Shown here one piece after another: positions 51,918-60,750 of a DNA stretch of 64,000 nucleotides. The DNA is from Kiloniellaceae bacterium (GTDB lineage Bacteria > Pseudomonadota > Alphaproteobacteria > Kiloniellales > Kiloniellaceae), in the NCBI GenBank assembly GCA_021776195.1, contig JAJFGK010000156.1, positions 30,903-94,902 of the forward strand, written 5' to 3'. Every line of letters begins with the position of its first letter. Position 1 is the first letter of the stretch. Both the position numbers and the translations under genes were made by a program. Under the pieces are notes generated by a model. That model saw only the letters and a program-made list of their open reading frames with translations, did not search any database and was not told where the DNA came from.

Positions 51918-52179
51918 TGTGGTGGAACTGAGATAGATGGCATGCAGGATCGCTTTTCCGAATCTCTGGGTAGGAAGCGTCGCGCTGGCGATGCCAACGC
52001 ATCGGCGAGCGGCGGTGACGCCCTCCAGAGTTTCGGAAAAGCGACCGAAGGCGAGCGCACAGGCGCCCCGGTCGTCGTTGCGGTCGTCTTGTGATGCTTC
52101 AGCATCATCGCGCCACCCGCGCCTAGCCGGAACACCTGTGAGCCCGTCCTGCATGCCATCTATTTCAGTTCCACCACAC
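51917..52179. mobile_element. MITE 1, 263 bp, TA target duplication, in an operon gap
   Basis: The left end (51917 onward, GTGTGGTGGAACTGAG) and the inverted right end (up to 52179) match over 33 bp with one mismatch. TA flanks both sides (51915-51916 and 52180-52181), the duplication typical of IS630/Tc1-type transposition. No transposase is encoded. Inside are a second 19-bp inverted repeat with one mismatch (51951-51969 and 52025-52043), and a palindrome GATGCTTCAGCATC (52093-52106). It lies between two genes of the glutamate-synthase-like operon and keeps the upstream stop codon. Confidence 0.88.
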
Positions 52180-52196
52180 TAGATAGAGTAGACACC

Positions 52197-54785
52197 ATGG
52201 ATGATGTTTACGACATCAGGCGGATCGATCCCGGCGCCGCGCCCGAGGGCTTCGCCGATGACGTTCCCGACGCGCACTTCGTCCCGGCGCCCTGTCAGGT
52301 CGCCTGCCCGATCGGCACCGATGCGCCCTCCTATCTCGCCTATATCTGGGAGGACAAGATCGAGGAGGCCTTCGAGGCGATCACCGCGACCAATCCCTTC
52401 AGTTCGATCTGCGGGCGGGTCTGCGATGCGCCTTGCGAGCCGGCCTGCCGGCGGGTCGACAGCGACGGGGCCCTGGCGATCCGCAATCTGAAGCGCTACG
52501 TGATGGAGGTCTTGGGCAAGGACTACCGGCTGCCGGTCGTGACCGTGAGCCAGACCAAGTCGGTGGCCGTCGTCGGGGCCGGGCCGGCCGGCCTGACCGC
52601 GGCGCAGGATCTCGCCGAGGCTGGCTACGAGGTCCATGTCTACGAAATGAGCGACCGCCCCGGCGGCATGATGGTCTGGGGCATCCCGGCTTTCCGCCTC
52701 CCGGTGGGCACGATCCGCGAAGATATCGACCGCATGATGGCTCACTGTCCCGGAATTAAACTGCATCTGAACTGCGCGCTGGGCCGCGACATCACCCTGG
52801 CGGCCCTCAAGGAAAAGCACGCCGCCGTGCTGCTGACCATCGGTTCCTGGTGGGGCAAGGCCATGCAGGTGCCCGGCGAGGACGACCCGCGGGTCGTCGA
52901 CGGGGTCTCCTTCCTGCGCCGCATCAACGCCGGCGAGCGGCCCGAGATGCCGGAGACGGTGGTGGTGGTCGGTGGCGGCGACGTCGCGATGGATGCCTGC
53001 CGTTCGGCCCTGCGCATGCCGGGCTGCGAAAGGGTGAAGGTGGTCTACCGGCGCGGGCCCGAGGAAATCCCGGCGCGGCGCGACGAACTCGAAGGCGCGC
53101 TCAAGGAGGGTATCGAGTTCGTCTACAACACCATGCAGACCGGGATCGCGGTCAAGGGCAACGGCCTGGCCTTCCAGTGCGTCACCACCGCCATGGGCGA
53201 GCCCGACCCCGAGGATGGCCGGCGCCGGCCGGTGGTGGTCGAGGGCAGCGAACACGAGATCGACTGCGGCATGGTGATCGCCGCGGTCGGCCAGCAGGCC
53301 GAATCCGACGAGCTGGCGGGCCTCGGCCTGATGGCCCGGGACCGGGTGCGGACCGAATGGGAGACCATGCGGACGGGCGATGCCCAGGTCTTTGCCGCCG
53401 GCGACGGCGCCTTTGGCGGCTCGACCATCGTCATGGCGATGCAGCACGGCCATCGCGCGGCCTACTACATGAAGGCCTATCTCGAGGGGCGCGACACCCC
53501 GGTGCCCTACCGCACGCCCTTCCGCACCCGGCGCGTGCCGATCGCCCAGGATCCGGAGTGGGAGCTGATCAATCGCAAGGAGCAGGACTTCCACGGTTTG
53601 GGTCAGAATCCGGTGGCCTTCCCCGAGATCGAATCGACCTATTCGCGCGACACCGCCCGGGCCGAGGCGGCGCGCTGCTACCGCTGCGATGCCGAGACCG
53701 GCACCCATGACTATTCGGTGCGCAACCGCGAGGACATTTTCGTCATGGCGCGCACCGCGCCGGGCGACCGGCGCAAGCTCCAGGCCATGTTCGAAAAGCG
53801 CGTGAAGCCGCGCGACGACCCCTTCGTCGGCCAGGCCCAGGCCTCGCTCGACGATATCGTTTTTCTGCCGGCCAACCTGTCGCGCCTGGTGATCGATCCC
53901 TACCGCGACGATTGCAAGGTGACCACCGACCTCGGTTTCGGCCGGCTGCCGCTGGCCTCGGCCTGCATCGTCGCCGGCTTCGATGCCGCCCCCGACGAGA
54001 TCTGCGAGGATCTCGCCGCCGGTCTCAGCGCCCACGGCAGCCTCTACCTCGGACGCCGCCGGCTGCCGGGCTCGACGCCCTGGCTGCAGTTGATTGCCGA
54101 CGGCGCGGTCGGAGACGAGGCGGCGACAGGCCATGTGGCCCTGGAGGCGGGGGCCGATCTGGCGGCCTTGAAGGCCGGGGCGGGCGAGCGGGTGACCGGC
54201 GCGGTGGCGCGCAGCGGCGACCTGGAGGCGACCCTGAAGGCCGCCCTGGCGGCGGAGCTCGACCTGGTGGTGCTGGATGGCACCGGCCGTCTGGGGACCG
54301 ATGGCGCGGAGTTGCAGGCGCCGCTCGATCTGGCGATCCTGCGCGATGCGGTGGCCTTGATGCGAAGCTGGAATCGCGAGGAAGACGTCGAACTGGTTTT
54401 CTTCGGCGGGGTCCGCTCCGGCACAGATGTCGCCAAACTGATCGCGCTCGGCTCGCGCGTGACCGTGCTCGGGGCGGCCATGGCCTTCGCTCTTGGCGGC
54501 CAGATAGGAGCGGGTGGCCAGATTGCGCCGCAGGGCGAGGCCGGGGCCTTTGCCTACTTCGGCGATTTGACTTCCGAGGACCGCCGCTCCGCGGTCGCCA
54601 ACTTCCTCAAGGCGCTCTCCGGCGAGGCCTCGATTATGGCCCGCTGCACCGGCAAGACCAACGTGGACAATCTCGAGCCCGAGGACCTGCGCGCCATCAC
54701 CATCGTGACCGCGCGCCAGGCCGGCGTGCCCCTGGCCGGCACCCAGACCGTGCCCGAAGAGGTGGCGGCCAGCGCCGCCGAATAG
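52197..54785 (+). CDS. GltD-like oxidoreductase fused to a degenerate glutamate-synthase barrel
   Basis: 862 residues. The N-terminus binds two 4Fe-4S clusters (CQVACPIG and SICGRVCDAPCEPACRR), followed by an FAD motif VAVVGAGPAGLTAAQDLAEA and an NADPH motif VVVVGGGDVAMDACRSALRM, the layout of the GOGAT small subunit. The extra region from about 560 resembles the FMN barrel of the upstream gene (VLDGTGRLGTDGA, then LVFFGGVRSGTDVAKLIALG and VTVLGAAMAFALGG) but lacks the Fe-S cysteines and key substrate motifs, so it is probably structural. It would feed electrons from NAD(P)H to the FMN barrel subunit. ATG 52197 is 18 bp beyond MITE 1. Confidence 0.88.
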   Translation: MDDVYDIRRIDPGAAPEGFADDVPDAHFVPAPCQVACPIGTDAPSYLAYIWEDKIEEAFEAITATNPFSSICGRVCDAPCEPACRRVDSDGALAIRNLKRYVMEVLGKDYRLPVVTVSQTKSVAVVGAGPAGLTAAQDLAEAGYEVHVYEMSDRPGGMMVWGIPAFRLPVGTIREDIDRMMAHCPGIKLHLNCALGRDITLAALKEKHAAVLLTIGSWWGKAMQVPGEDDPRVVDGVSFLRRINAGERPEMPETVVVVGGGDVAMDACRSALRMPGCERVKVVYRRGPEEIPARRDELEGALKEGIEFVYNTMQTGIAVKGNGLAFQCVTTAMGEPDPEDGRRRPVVVEGSEHEIDCGMVIAAVGQQAESDELAGLGLMARDRVRTEWETMRTGDAQVFAAGDGAFGGSTIVMAMQHGHRAAYYMKAYLEGRDTPVPYRTPFRTRRVPIAQDPEWELINRKEQDFHGLGQNPVAFPEIESTYSRDTARAEAARCYRCDAETGTHDYSVRNREDIFVMARTAPGDRRKLQAMFEKRVKPRDDPFVGQAQASLDDIVFLPANLSRLVIDPYRDDCKVTTDLGFGRLPLASACIVAGFDAAPDEICEDLAAGLSAHGSLYLGRRRLPGSTPWLQLIADGAVGDEAATGHVALEAGADLAALKAGAGERVTGAVARSGDLEATLKAALAAELDLVVLDGTGRLGTDGAELQAPLDLAILRDAVALMRSWNREEDVELVFFGGVRSGTDVAKLIALGSRVTVLGAAMAFALGGQIGAGGQIAPQGEAGAFAYFGDLTSEDRRSAVANFLKALSGEASIMARCTGKTNVDNLEPEDLRAITIVTARQAGVPLAGTQTVPEEVAASAAE

Positions 54786-54809
54786 GCCGGTCGTAGAGGG
54801 CGACAAGGT

Positions 54810-55310
54810 CTACTTGACGATCAGGCTGCCGTCCTCTTTCGCCAGACCGACAAGGACGCTGTTGCCGGCCTCGTCGATTGCCAGAACCCCGAACCGCGCC
54901 GCCTCGTAGAGGGCGCTATCGCCCTCCTGAAAGAAGAAGCTCTCGGCGCCGTAGCGCAGTTCGCCGTGGCGCGAACGCAGTTTGTAGCGCAGACGCACTT
55001 CATGATCCGCCAGCGGTCCGCCCCGATCCAGGCGGGAGAAGGTCGCACTTCCCAGGTCGTCCAGGCCGAGCACGACATGGCCCTTGAAGGGCAGCTCCAG
55101 TCCTTCCGGATCCGCTGGAAAGACCTTCGGGGCGTAGGCAAGCCTCATGTAGTCGCCCTGCATCAGCGAGCGGGGATCGACCGGGCGCAGATCCAAAAGC
55201 ACCCGGCGACCCCGGTCGACGATCTGCTGCTTGGCCAGGATGGTCATGTTCGCGACTGCCAGGACCAGCACCAGGCCGCCCAGAAGGACCAGGTTGCGCC
55301 ACATTTTCAT
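54810..55310 (-). CDS. GDYXXLXY-domain protein
   Basis: 166 residues. An N-terminal hydrophobic segment (LVLLGGLVLVLAVANMTI) anchors the chain, followed by DLRPVDPRSLMQGDYMRLAY, the motif that names the family, and a beta-rich C-terminal region. Function is unknown. It overlaps the DUF4401 gene by ATGA; GDYXXLXY, DUF4401 and DUF2157 proteins are commonly encoded together and probably form a membrane complex. ATG 55304 is a near alternative start. Confidence 0.88.
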   Translation of the reverse strand: MKMWRNLVLLGGLVLVLAVANMTILAKQQIVDRGRRVLLDLRPVDPRSLMQGDYMRLAYAPKVFPADPEGLELPFKGHVVLGLDDLGSATFSRLDRGGPLADHEVRLRYKLRSRHGELRYGAESFFFQEGDSALYEAARFGVLAIDEAGNSVLVGLAKEDGSLIVK

Positions 55311-56353
55311 GTCGCGCCCTCCGTCCGCGGGCGCCGCTGGAGGAGCGCCCAGAGCAGCAGCAGGACCAGGCCGACGGCGCCGGCCAACAGGGACTTCACC
55401 AGAAGCGTGGTTGCCAGGTCATAGTAGAATTGCCAGATGAAGACGGCCGCCGCGACAACCCCCAAGAGCGCCAGCAAGCGGCTGCCCAGGACGTAGGCCA
55501 AGGCCAGGATGACGCAAGCGGCCGAGCCACCCGGTGGCAGCAGCAGGCAAACCACCACCGCGACCGCCAGGATGGCAAGGGTGGGCAGGATGTGGTCGCG
55601 CGCGCCGCGGACCCGCCAATGGGCGCCGGCCAGGCACAAGACCAGAGCCAGGTGGATGAGACGGCCGATCCAGCCGCCGGCCACCGCACTGTTGTCGACC
55701 AGCCCGGCATAGTCGTCGGCAAAGAGCCCCTGCAGCAACACCACCGCGGCCAGCGTCGTGATGGCCGTGGCGCGCATGTCCTGACGCGGTGGGATGGTCA
55801 GCAGCAGCACGCCCGGCAGGGTCAGCATCGCCGTCATGTCGAGGTAGTAGGAATAGCCTTGAAAAATCAGGCTGGCGAAGGCCAGGAAGACGGCACCGGC
55901 GGTCAGGAGTATCTGCAGCACCGGCGGCGCCGCGCGCAGGGCTGCGATGACGGCCATGACGGCGGCGACCAGGGCGGCGACGCTCACCTCTTCGCTGGAG
56001 AGCCCGGCCTCGGCGACGATCAGACCGCAGCCGCCCGCCATGGTCGAGACGGCGAGCTGGGCCCGGTACAGGCCAGCGCTGTCGCGGCGGCCCAGCAGCG
56101 CGCCGCCGCCCACAAAAAGCACGCCCAGCGCGCCCAGTGTGCCCTGCGGGTCGGTAAGATCCAGGGCGACGAAGACGATCGCCAGTCCAAGCGTCATGAC
56201 CATGAGCGCGGTGATCCAGCCGGCAAGACCCAAGAGGGCGACCACATACCAGGGGTCGCTGCCGCCGGGTCGCGGCTCATCGGAATTCAGCAGGTCGCGC
56301 ACCTGATCTTCTGGGAGGTCGAGGCGCGCGCAGAAGCCGCCGATGGCGCTCAT
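55307..56353 (-). CDS. DUF4401 multi-pass membrane protein
   Basis: 348 residues with about ten hydrophobic helices. It begins MSAIGGFCARLDLPEDQVRD and contains WYVVALLGLAGWITALMVMT and the middle SLIFQGYSYYLDMTAMLTLP, of the DUF4401 type. ATG 56353 lies in the ATGA overlap with the DUF2157 gene; the open frame continues upstream but would run through that gene. Function unknown, envelope membrane protein, translationally coupled to both neighbours. Confidence 0.83.
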   Translation of the reverse strand: MSAIGGFCARLDLPEDQVRDLLNSDEPRPGGSDPWYVVALLGLAGWITALMVMTLGLAIVFVALDLTDPQGTLGALGVLFVGGGALLGRRDSAGLYRAQLAVSTMAGGCGLIVAEAGLSSEEVSVAALVAAVMAVIAALRAAPPVLQILLTAGAVFLAFASLIFQGYSYYLDMTAMLTLPGVLLLTIPPRQDMRATAITTLAAVVLLQGLFADDYAGLVDNSAVAGGWIGRLIHLALVLCLAGAHWRVRGARDHILPTLAILAVAVVVCLLLPPGGSAACVILALAYVLGSRLLALLGVVAAAVFIWQFYYDLATTLLVKSLLAGAVGLVLLLLWALLQRRPRTEGAT

Positions 56354-57339
56354 GCCCGGTCCTCCGCGCGGTGCTTGATGGTCTCGCGCAGCAGCTTTGC
56401 CATGGCGCCGGCGATCCCGGCGCACCAGAGAACCAGCAGGGCCAGGGCCGCGATCAGGGAGGCCGACCGGTCCCAATCGAACCCGATGGTCTCCTCGATG
56501 AGGCGCCCGCCAAGCACCATCAGGAAGATGGCGGCGGCACCGATGACCAGGCTCTGGGCCATCGCGTCGGCCAGGGGCCCGCGATAGACCCAGGCCAAGG
56601 CGGCCGCGACAGCGACGAAGAAGGGCTGGGTCGTCCAGAGGTCCAGATTGTCGAACAGGCCGCCGAGGCCGATGCCCAGCACCTGCAGGAGAAGCCAGAG
56701 GAGCAGGACCATTCGGGTCCAGCGGGGCGCCAGCCAGGCCAGGCCGCGCGCCGCCGCCAGCTCGCGGGCGCCGAGCACCAGGATCGGCCAGAGGCTGGAC
56801 AGCAGCAGCGTTTGCGACCGGGCCATCACGCCGGCGGGAATCAGGACCTGCTCGTTGTGAAAGTTGATCGCGCAGGCGGCAATCGCCGCCCAAACCAACC
56901 AGTGGGCGGCGTTGTTGGAGATGACCACCCAGGGCAGGACCAGCACCGCCCAGGCCAGGAACAGCTCATAGGCGTCGGCCCCGGTCTGGTAGACCTGACC
57001 GATCACCGCCAGCAGCGTGCCGGTCAATACCGTGGCGGCAAGGGCGCAGACCTGTCCGAAGGGCCGCGCCTGGCCGACCAAAAGGGCCGCGATGACGCTG
57101 AACAGGATTCCCGCTTCGATGACCGCGAACTTGGCGAAGGCCGGCATCGCCGCCCAGTTGAAGGCGAAGAAAAAGACGATCCCGGCCAGCAGGTGTGCCG
57201 CGCCCAGGCCGAGCAAGGCGCGCAAGGCCCAACGGCTCCAATAGACCGGGTCGCGGACCGCGCCGGCCGCCGCGATGAAGCGCGCGGCCGGCAAGACGCC
57301 AGCCACGCGAAGCCTGTAGAGATCGCTCAAGCGAATCAT
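56350..57339 (-). CDS. DUF2157 multi-pass membrane protein
   Basis: 329 residues. A short N-terminal cytoplasmic helix (RLSDLYRLRVAGVLPAARFI) is followed by about nine membrane helices; AHLLAGIVFFFAFNWAAMPA and AVIGQVYQTGADAYELFLAW are DUF2157 features. First of the DUF2157-DUF4401-GDYXXLXY set. The function of the set is not known. Confidence 0.87.
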   Translation of the reverse strand: MIRLSDLYRLRVAGVLPAARFIAAAGAVRDPVYWSRWALRALLGLGAAHLLAGIVFFFAFNWAAMPAFAKFAVIEAGILFSVIAALLVGQARPFGQVCALAATVLTGTLLAVIGQVYQTGADAYELFLAWAVLVLPWVVISNNAAHWLVWAAIAACAINFHNEQVLIPAGVMARSQTLLLSSLWPILVLGARELAAARGLAWLAPRWTRMVLLLWLLLQVLGIGLGGLFDNLDLWTTQPFFVAVAAALAWVYRGPLADAMAQSLVIGAAAIFLMVLGGRLIEETIGFDWDRSASLIAALALLVLWCAGIAGAMAKLLRETIKHRAEDRA

Positions 57340-57414
57340 GGCGACCAGGATGACAGATTCGATGCGACCTGTCTGTGATCCCCCTGACAGTCCCGAGCGC
57401 GGATACGCCGCGGC

Positions 57415-57978
57415 TCAGAAATCGTTCTCCCAAAAATACCTGGTGCGAAAGCCGGTGACGTCGGCGGTTGCGTAGCTCCTCGTGTCGACCAGGGTCGCGG
57501 CGCCGAGGAATTTCGCTTTCCAGAACTCGACCGTGACGCGATCGCCAAATCGCGCAACGTCGAAGGCGCCGGAGACAACCGGCCCCTTGACGGCATCTCT
57601 TGTTTCGAGCGTGGCGATTGCCGAACCGTTCTTGTCCAGCACTTTGATCTGTTTCCACCAGGTGATGTTCGTGGCCACCTCCAACGCGAAGGCCACCTTC
57701 TTTTCACCGAGCGCGACCTGCGAAATAAGGATCCGGTCGTTTCCATCGACCTTGAAGACTTTGCCATTCAGTTGGCCGGGCCCTGGCGGCGGTTCCGGCG
57801 CCGGCGCGACTATGGCCGGCGCGCCTTGCGTCACCCCGGTCTGGGTCGCGTCGCCGCCGATCAGTCCGGTCTGATGGAGTGCGACCAGCAGACCCGCAAT
57901 GGCCGTCAACAGGCCGGTGACGGCCGTGATCACCCCGGGCAGCGTTTTCCACCAGCCACTGTTGTCCCGATCCGCCAT
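57415..57978 (-). CDS. Single-pass membrane-anchored protein of unknown function
   Basis: 187 residues from ATG 57978, with AGAGGGGA upstream. One membrane helix (VITAVTGLLTAIAGLLVALH, about 16-35) is followed by a Pro-rich linker (PAIVAPAPEPPPGPG) and a beta-rich C-terminal domain (about 72-187). I do not recognise the domain. It is 20 bp downstream of the XRE-cupin regulator gene on the same strand, so possibly co-transcribed with it. Confidence 0.65.
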   Translation of the reverse strand: MADRDNSGWWKTLPGVITAVTGLLTAIAGLLVALHQTGLIGGDATQTGVTQGAPAIVAPAPEPPPGPGQLNGKVFKVDGNDRILISQVALGEKKVAFALEVATNITWWKQIKVLDKNGSAIATLETRDAVKGPVVSGAFDVARFGDRVTVEFWKAKFLGAATLVDTRSYATADVTGFRTRYFWENDF

Positions 57979-57997
57979 GCGCCAGTCCCCTCTATGA

Positions 57998-58648
57998 TCA
58001 CTCCCCGGATTTCTGCTGCACGATGACCGACAGCAGGCGAACCGGCAGTTCGTGGATGATTTCGGGACCGTGCGGTGCGTTGGCATCGAAAAATAGCGAG
58101 TCGCCGGGCGAAAGGTCGTAAGTCCGATTGCCGTGACGGTAGGCGACGCGTCCGGCAAGCAGATAGATGAACTCCTGGCCGCCGTGCTGGAACAGCGGGA
58201 ACACTTCGGACTCCTCGCTCAGCGTCACCAGATAGGGCTCCACCGAGACCCCCTTGCCGATGGAGTGACCGAGCAGTTGGTACTGATGCCCGGCGCGACT
58301 GCCGCGGCGGTCGATCACCAGGCCCTGATCGGCCTTCACGTAGGTGGCGTCGCGCTGCTCCTCGTACTGTCGAAACAGGGCCGTGACCGGCACGTTGAGA
58401 GCGCGCGAGAGGGCTTTCAGGGTGGCGAGGGACGGCGAGGTGATGCCGTTCTCGATCTTGGACAGCATCGAGACCGAGACCCCGGCTTCCCGGGCGACCT
58501 CGACCACGGTCATGGAGAGTTCTTGTCGGAACAGCCGCGCCTGGGCGCCGATGGCGGCCTCCAGCTCGTTGCGCCTGGCGCCGTTCTGGGCGGCCGACGC
58601 CGCGGCTTCGGCCAGGGTTCCTCCGCTTTGGCTTGCTGTCTTCGCCAT
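57998..58648 (-). CDS. XRE-family regulator with C-terminal cupin sensor
   Basis: 216 residues. HTH about 38-95 (ARLFRQELSMTVVEVAREAG, SVSMLSKIENGITSPSLATL) and a cupin barrel about 130-212 (VFPLFQHGGQEFIYLLAGRV, then YDLSPGDSLFFDANAPHGPE). ATG 58648 has AAGGATC as ribosome site. XRE-cupin regulators commonly control nitrogen compound or amino acid use, and are often found close to glnT/glx-type genes, so control of the 47-55 kb cluster is a reasonable guess. Confidence 0.88.
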   Translation of the reverse strand: MAKTASQSGGTLAEAAASAAQNGARRNELEAAIGAQARLFRQELSMTVVEVAREAGVSVSMLSKIENGITSPSLATLKALSRALNVPVTALFRQYEEQRDATYVKADQGLVIDRRGSRAGHQYQLLGHSIGKGVSVEPYLVTLSEESEVFPLFQHGGQEFIYLLAGRVAYRHGNRTYDLSPGDSLFFDANAPHGPEIIHELPVRLLSVIVQQKSGE

Positions 58649-58749
58649 CTTTGATCCTTGTTTTCGCCAGGCTGCAGAAGAGCCCATGGGCGGTTCAAAT
58701 GCAACGCCGGGCGGAGGAATTGGGGCTGTCAGTATGATGGTCGCCGGTG

Positions 58750-60729
58750 TCAGTCGGCTGTCGAGGGGGCTTCGAGCGCGTCACGGAGGGTCCTGGCCAG
58801 GTACGAGATCTTGAAGGGCTTGCGAATGAGGACCGCCTGATTGCCGCTGGCGGTGCCCAGCCCTTCGGACTTTAGCTGCCTGGGGTAGCCTGACATGAAA
58901 ACAGTCTTGAGACCCGGCTGGCGACCTTGGGCTTCGATGGCGAAGTCCGGTCCGGAGGTCCCGCCCGGCAGCACGACATCGCAGAGCAGAAGGTCGAACC
59001 GGTCGCTGCCCAGCCTGGCCGCGGCCTGGACCGCATTGCCGGCGGCCTCGACCCGATAGCCCAGGCCGGTCAGGGCCGAGACCGCGACGGCGCGGACATC
59101 GCTGTCGTCCTCAACCACCAAAATACTTTCGCCGCGGCCACGCGGCCTCTCCTCCTCGGAGATCTCCTCCCTGTCGGATTGGCCGCTCTCCGGGACCGGT
59201 TCGTCCCTGTCGGGTCCCAAGGTCCTGGTCTCGGCGGCTGGCGTCATGCGCGGCAGATAGAGGTCGACCCGGGTTCCCTCTTCGGTCCCGCTCTCGATCG
59301 CCACATGGCCACCGGACTGCTTGGCAAAGCCATAGACCATCGAGAGGCCGAGGCCGCTGCCCTCGCCAACTTCCTTGGTGGTGAAGAAGGGCTCGAAAGC
59401 GCGGTCCTGGACCTCCTGGGTCATGCCAAGCCCGGAATCCTTTACGGAGATCATGACGTAATCGCCGGCTGCGGCTTCCAAAGTATCCGACAGGGCGCTG
59501 GCCCCAAGCCTTTCGTTGCGGCCGGTGATGGTCAGAGACCCGCCGTCCGGCATGGCGTCGCGGGCGTTGAGCGCCAGGTTCAAGATGGCATTCTCGACCT
59601 GTCCGGGATCAGCCTGGGCGAGCCAGAGACACTCGTCGGCCCGGGTCTCGATCCGGATGGTCGCGCCCAGGGTCCGCCGCAGCAGCGGTGTCATCTCGGC
59701 GATCAGGTCCGAAAGCAGGATCGCTTGCGGTCGCAAGGGTTGCCGTCGGGAGAAGGCCAGCAAACGCTGGGTCAACTCGGCCCCCCTGTTGCTGGCGCGG
59801 ATGATCGAGGCGAGCGGCTGGTCGTCGGCATTGGACTGCGAGGCGCGCAGGAGCTCGGCATTGCCCTGGATGATGGCCAGAAGGTTGTTGAAGTCGTGGG
59901 CAATGCCGCCGGTCAACTGACCGACCGCTTCCATTCTATGGGCCTGCTGGAGGCGGTGCTGGGTCTCTGCATGGGCGGAGATCTCCAGCTGCAGCGTTGC
60001 GTTCATGGCCTCCAGCTCGCCAGTTCGTTCCTTGACCCGCCGCTCGGAGGCGTCGCGGGCCTGGGAGAGATCGGCGATCAGACCGCTGTTTTCCTCTCTC
60101 AATCGCAAGGAGTCGCTGAGAACACCGTGGGAGAAGCTCGCATGGACCGTGAGAAAGACCAGGTAGATGAGGCACATCGATCCCATCGCCAAATGCAGGA
60201 CACCGCCCTGGGTCAGATAGCCCAGTGACAGGGGACCGACGGAAGTCGCCAGAAAGACATGGACCGCTGGAGGGTGGGAGTAGCTGGTCGCCACCGCCGC
60301 GGCGCTGATACCGGCGATCACGAAGGCGATAAAAACGTGGTAGGCGATGTCCGGGGTGAGCCAGAGGACCAGGGTCGTGAGACCCCAGAGTCCGCCGGAG
60401 ACCGCGGCGCCCAGGACAAAGAGGCGGGCCCAGGTCTCGATCGTTCGCCCGCCGGATTGGCCCCGCTCGAAGCGCTTTGCCAGGAGGTAACGGGACAGGG
60501 CAACCGCGCTGACCAATCCGAACCAACTCAGCAGCAGGCTAACCGGCAATTGCTCCCAGAGCACCACCACGACCAAGGCCGCATTCATCGGGTGAGTCAG
60601 GATGCGCAAGGGAAAGCGGTAGAGCAGCCCGGTCAATTCGGCCTTGGCGACTTCGCTCGGCATTTGCGGCGCGATCATGTCCTGGCCTTTCAAGCCGAGC
60701 GGGCCCCGGTCGCCTGCGCCTGATCCCAT
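58750..60729 (-). CDS. Hybrid sensor histidine kinase with receiver domain
   Basis: 659 residues. About six membrane helices in 45-195, a coiled-coil (about 205-255), HisKA with the phospho-His in [16 protein letters not shown], HATPase with [20 protein letters not shown] and [13 protein letters not shown], then an Asp/Glu-rich linker and a receiver domain with [15 protein letters not shown] and acceptor Asp in [11 protein letters not shown]. The membrane part may sense an envelope or lipid signal. It follows the fadL gene by 21 bp, so it could respond to long-chain fatty acids, but this is speculative. ATG 60678 is an alternative start. Confidence 0.9.
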   Translation of the reverse strand: MGSGAGDRGPLGLKGQDMIAPQMPSEVAKAELTGLLYRFPLRILTHPMNAALVVVVLWEQLPVSLLLSWFGLVSAVALSRYLLAKRFERGQSGGRTIETWARLFVLGAAVSGGLWGLTTLVLWLTPDIAYHVFIAFVIAGISAAAVATSYSHPPAVHVFLATSVGPLSLGYLTQGGVLHLAMGSMCLIYLVFLTVHASFSHGVLSDSLRLREENSGLIADLSQARDASERRVKERTGELEAMNATLQLEISAHAETQHRLQQAHRMEAVGQLTGGIAHDFNNLLAIIQGNAELLRASQSNADDQPLASIIRASNRGAELTQRLLAFSRRQPLRPQAILLSDLIAEMTPLLRRTLGATIRIETRADECLWLAQADPGQVENAILNLALNARDAMPDGGSLTITGRNERLGASALSDTLEAAAGDYVMISVKDSGLGMTQEVQDRAFEPFFTTKEVGEGSGLGLSMVYGFAKQSGGHVAIESGTEEGTRVDLYLPRMTPAAETRTLGPDRDEPVPESGQSDREEISEEERPRGRGESILVVEDDSDVRAVAVSALTGLGYRVEAAGNAVQAAARLGSDRFDLLLCDVVLPGGTSGPDFAIEAQGRQPGLKTVFMSGYPRQLKSEGLGTASGNQAVLIRKPFKISYLARTLRDALEAPSTAD

Positions 60730-60750
60730 AGGTCTGCGCTCCCAAGGTGG

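Noticed and set aside
52179..54806. 875-codon open frame on the minus strand
   Set aside because: It is the antisense of the GltD-like gene, rich in His, Arg and Gly, with no motif. The plus-strand frame has Fe-S, FAD and NADPH motifs.
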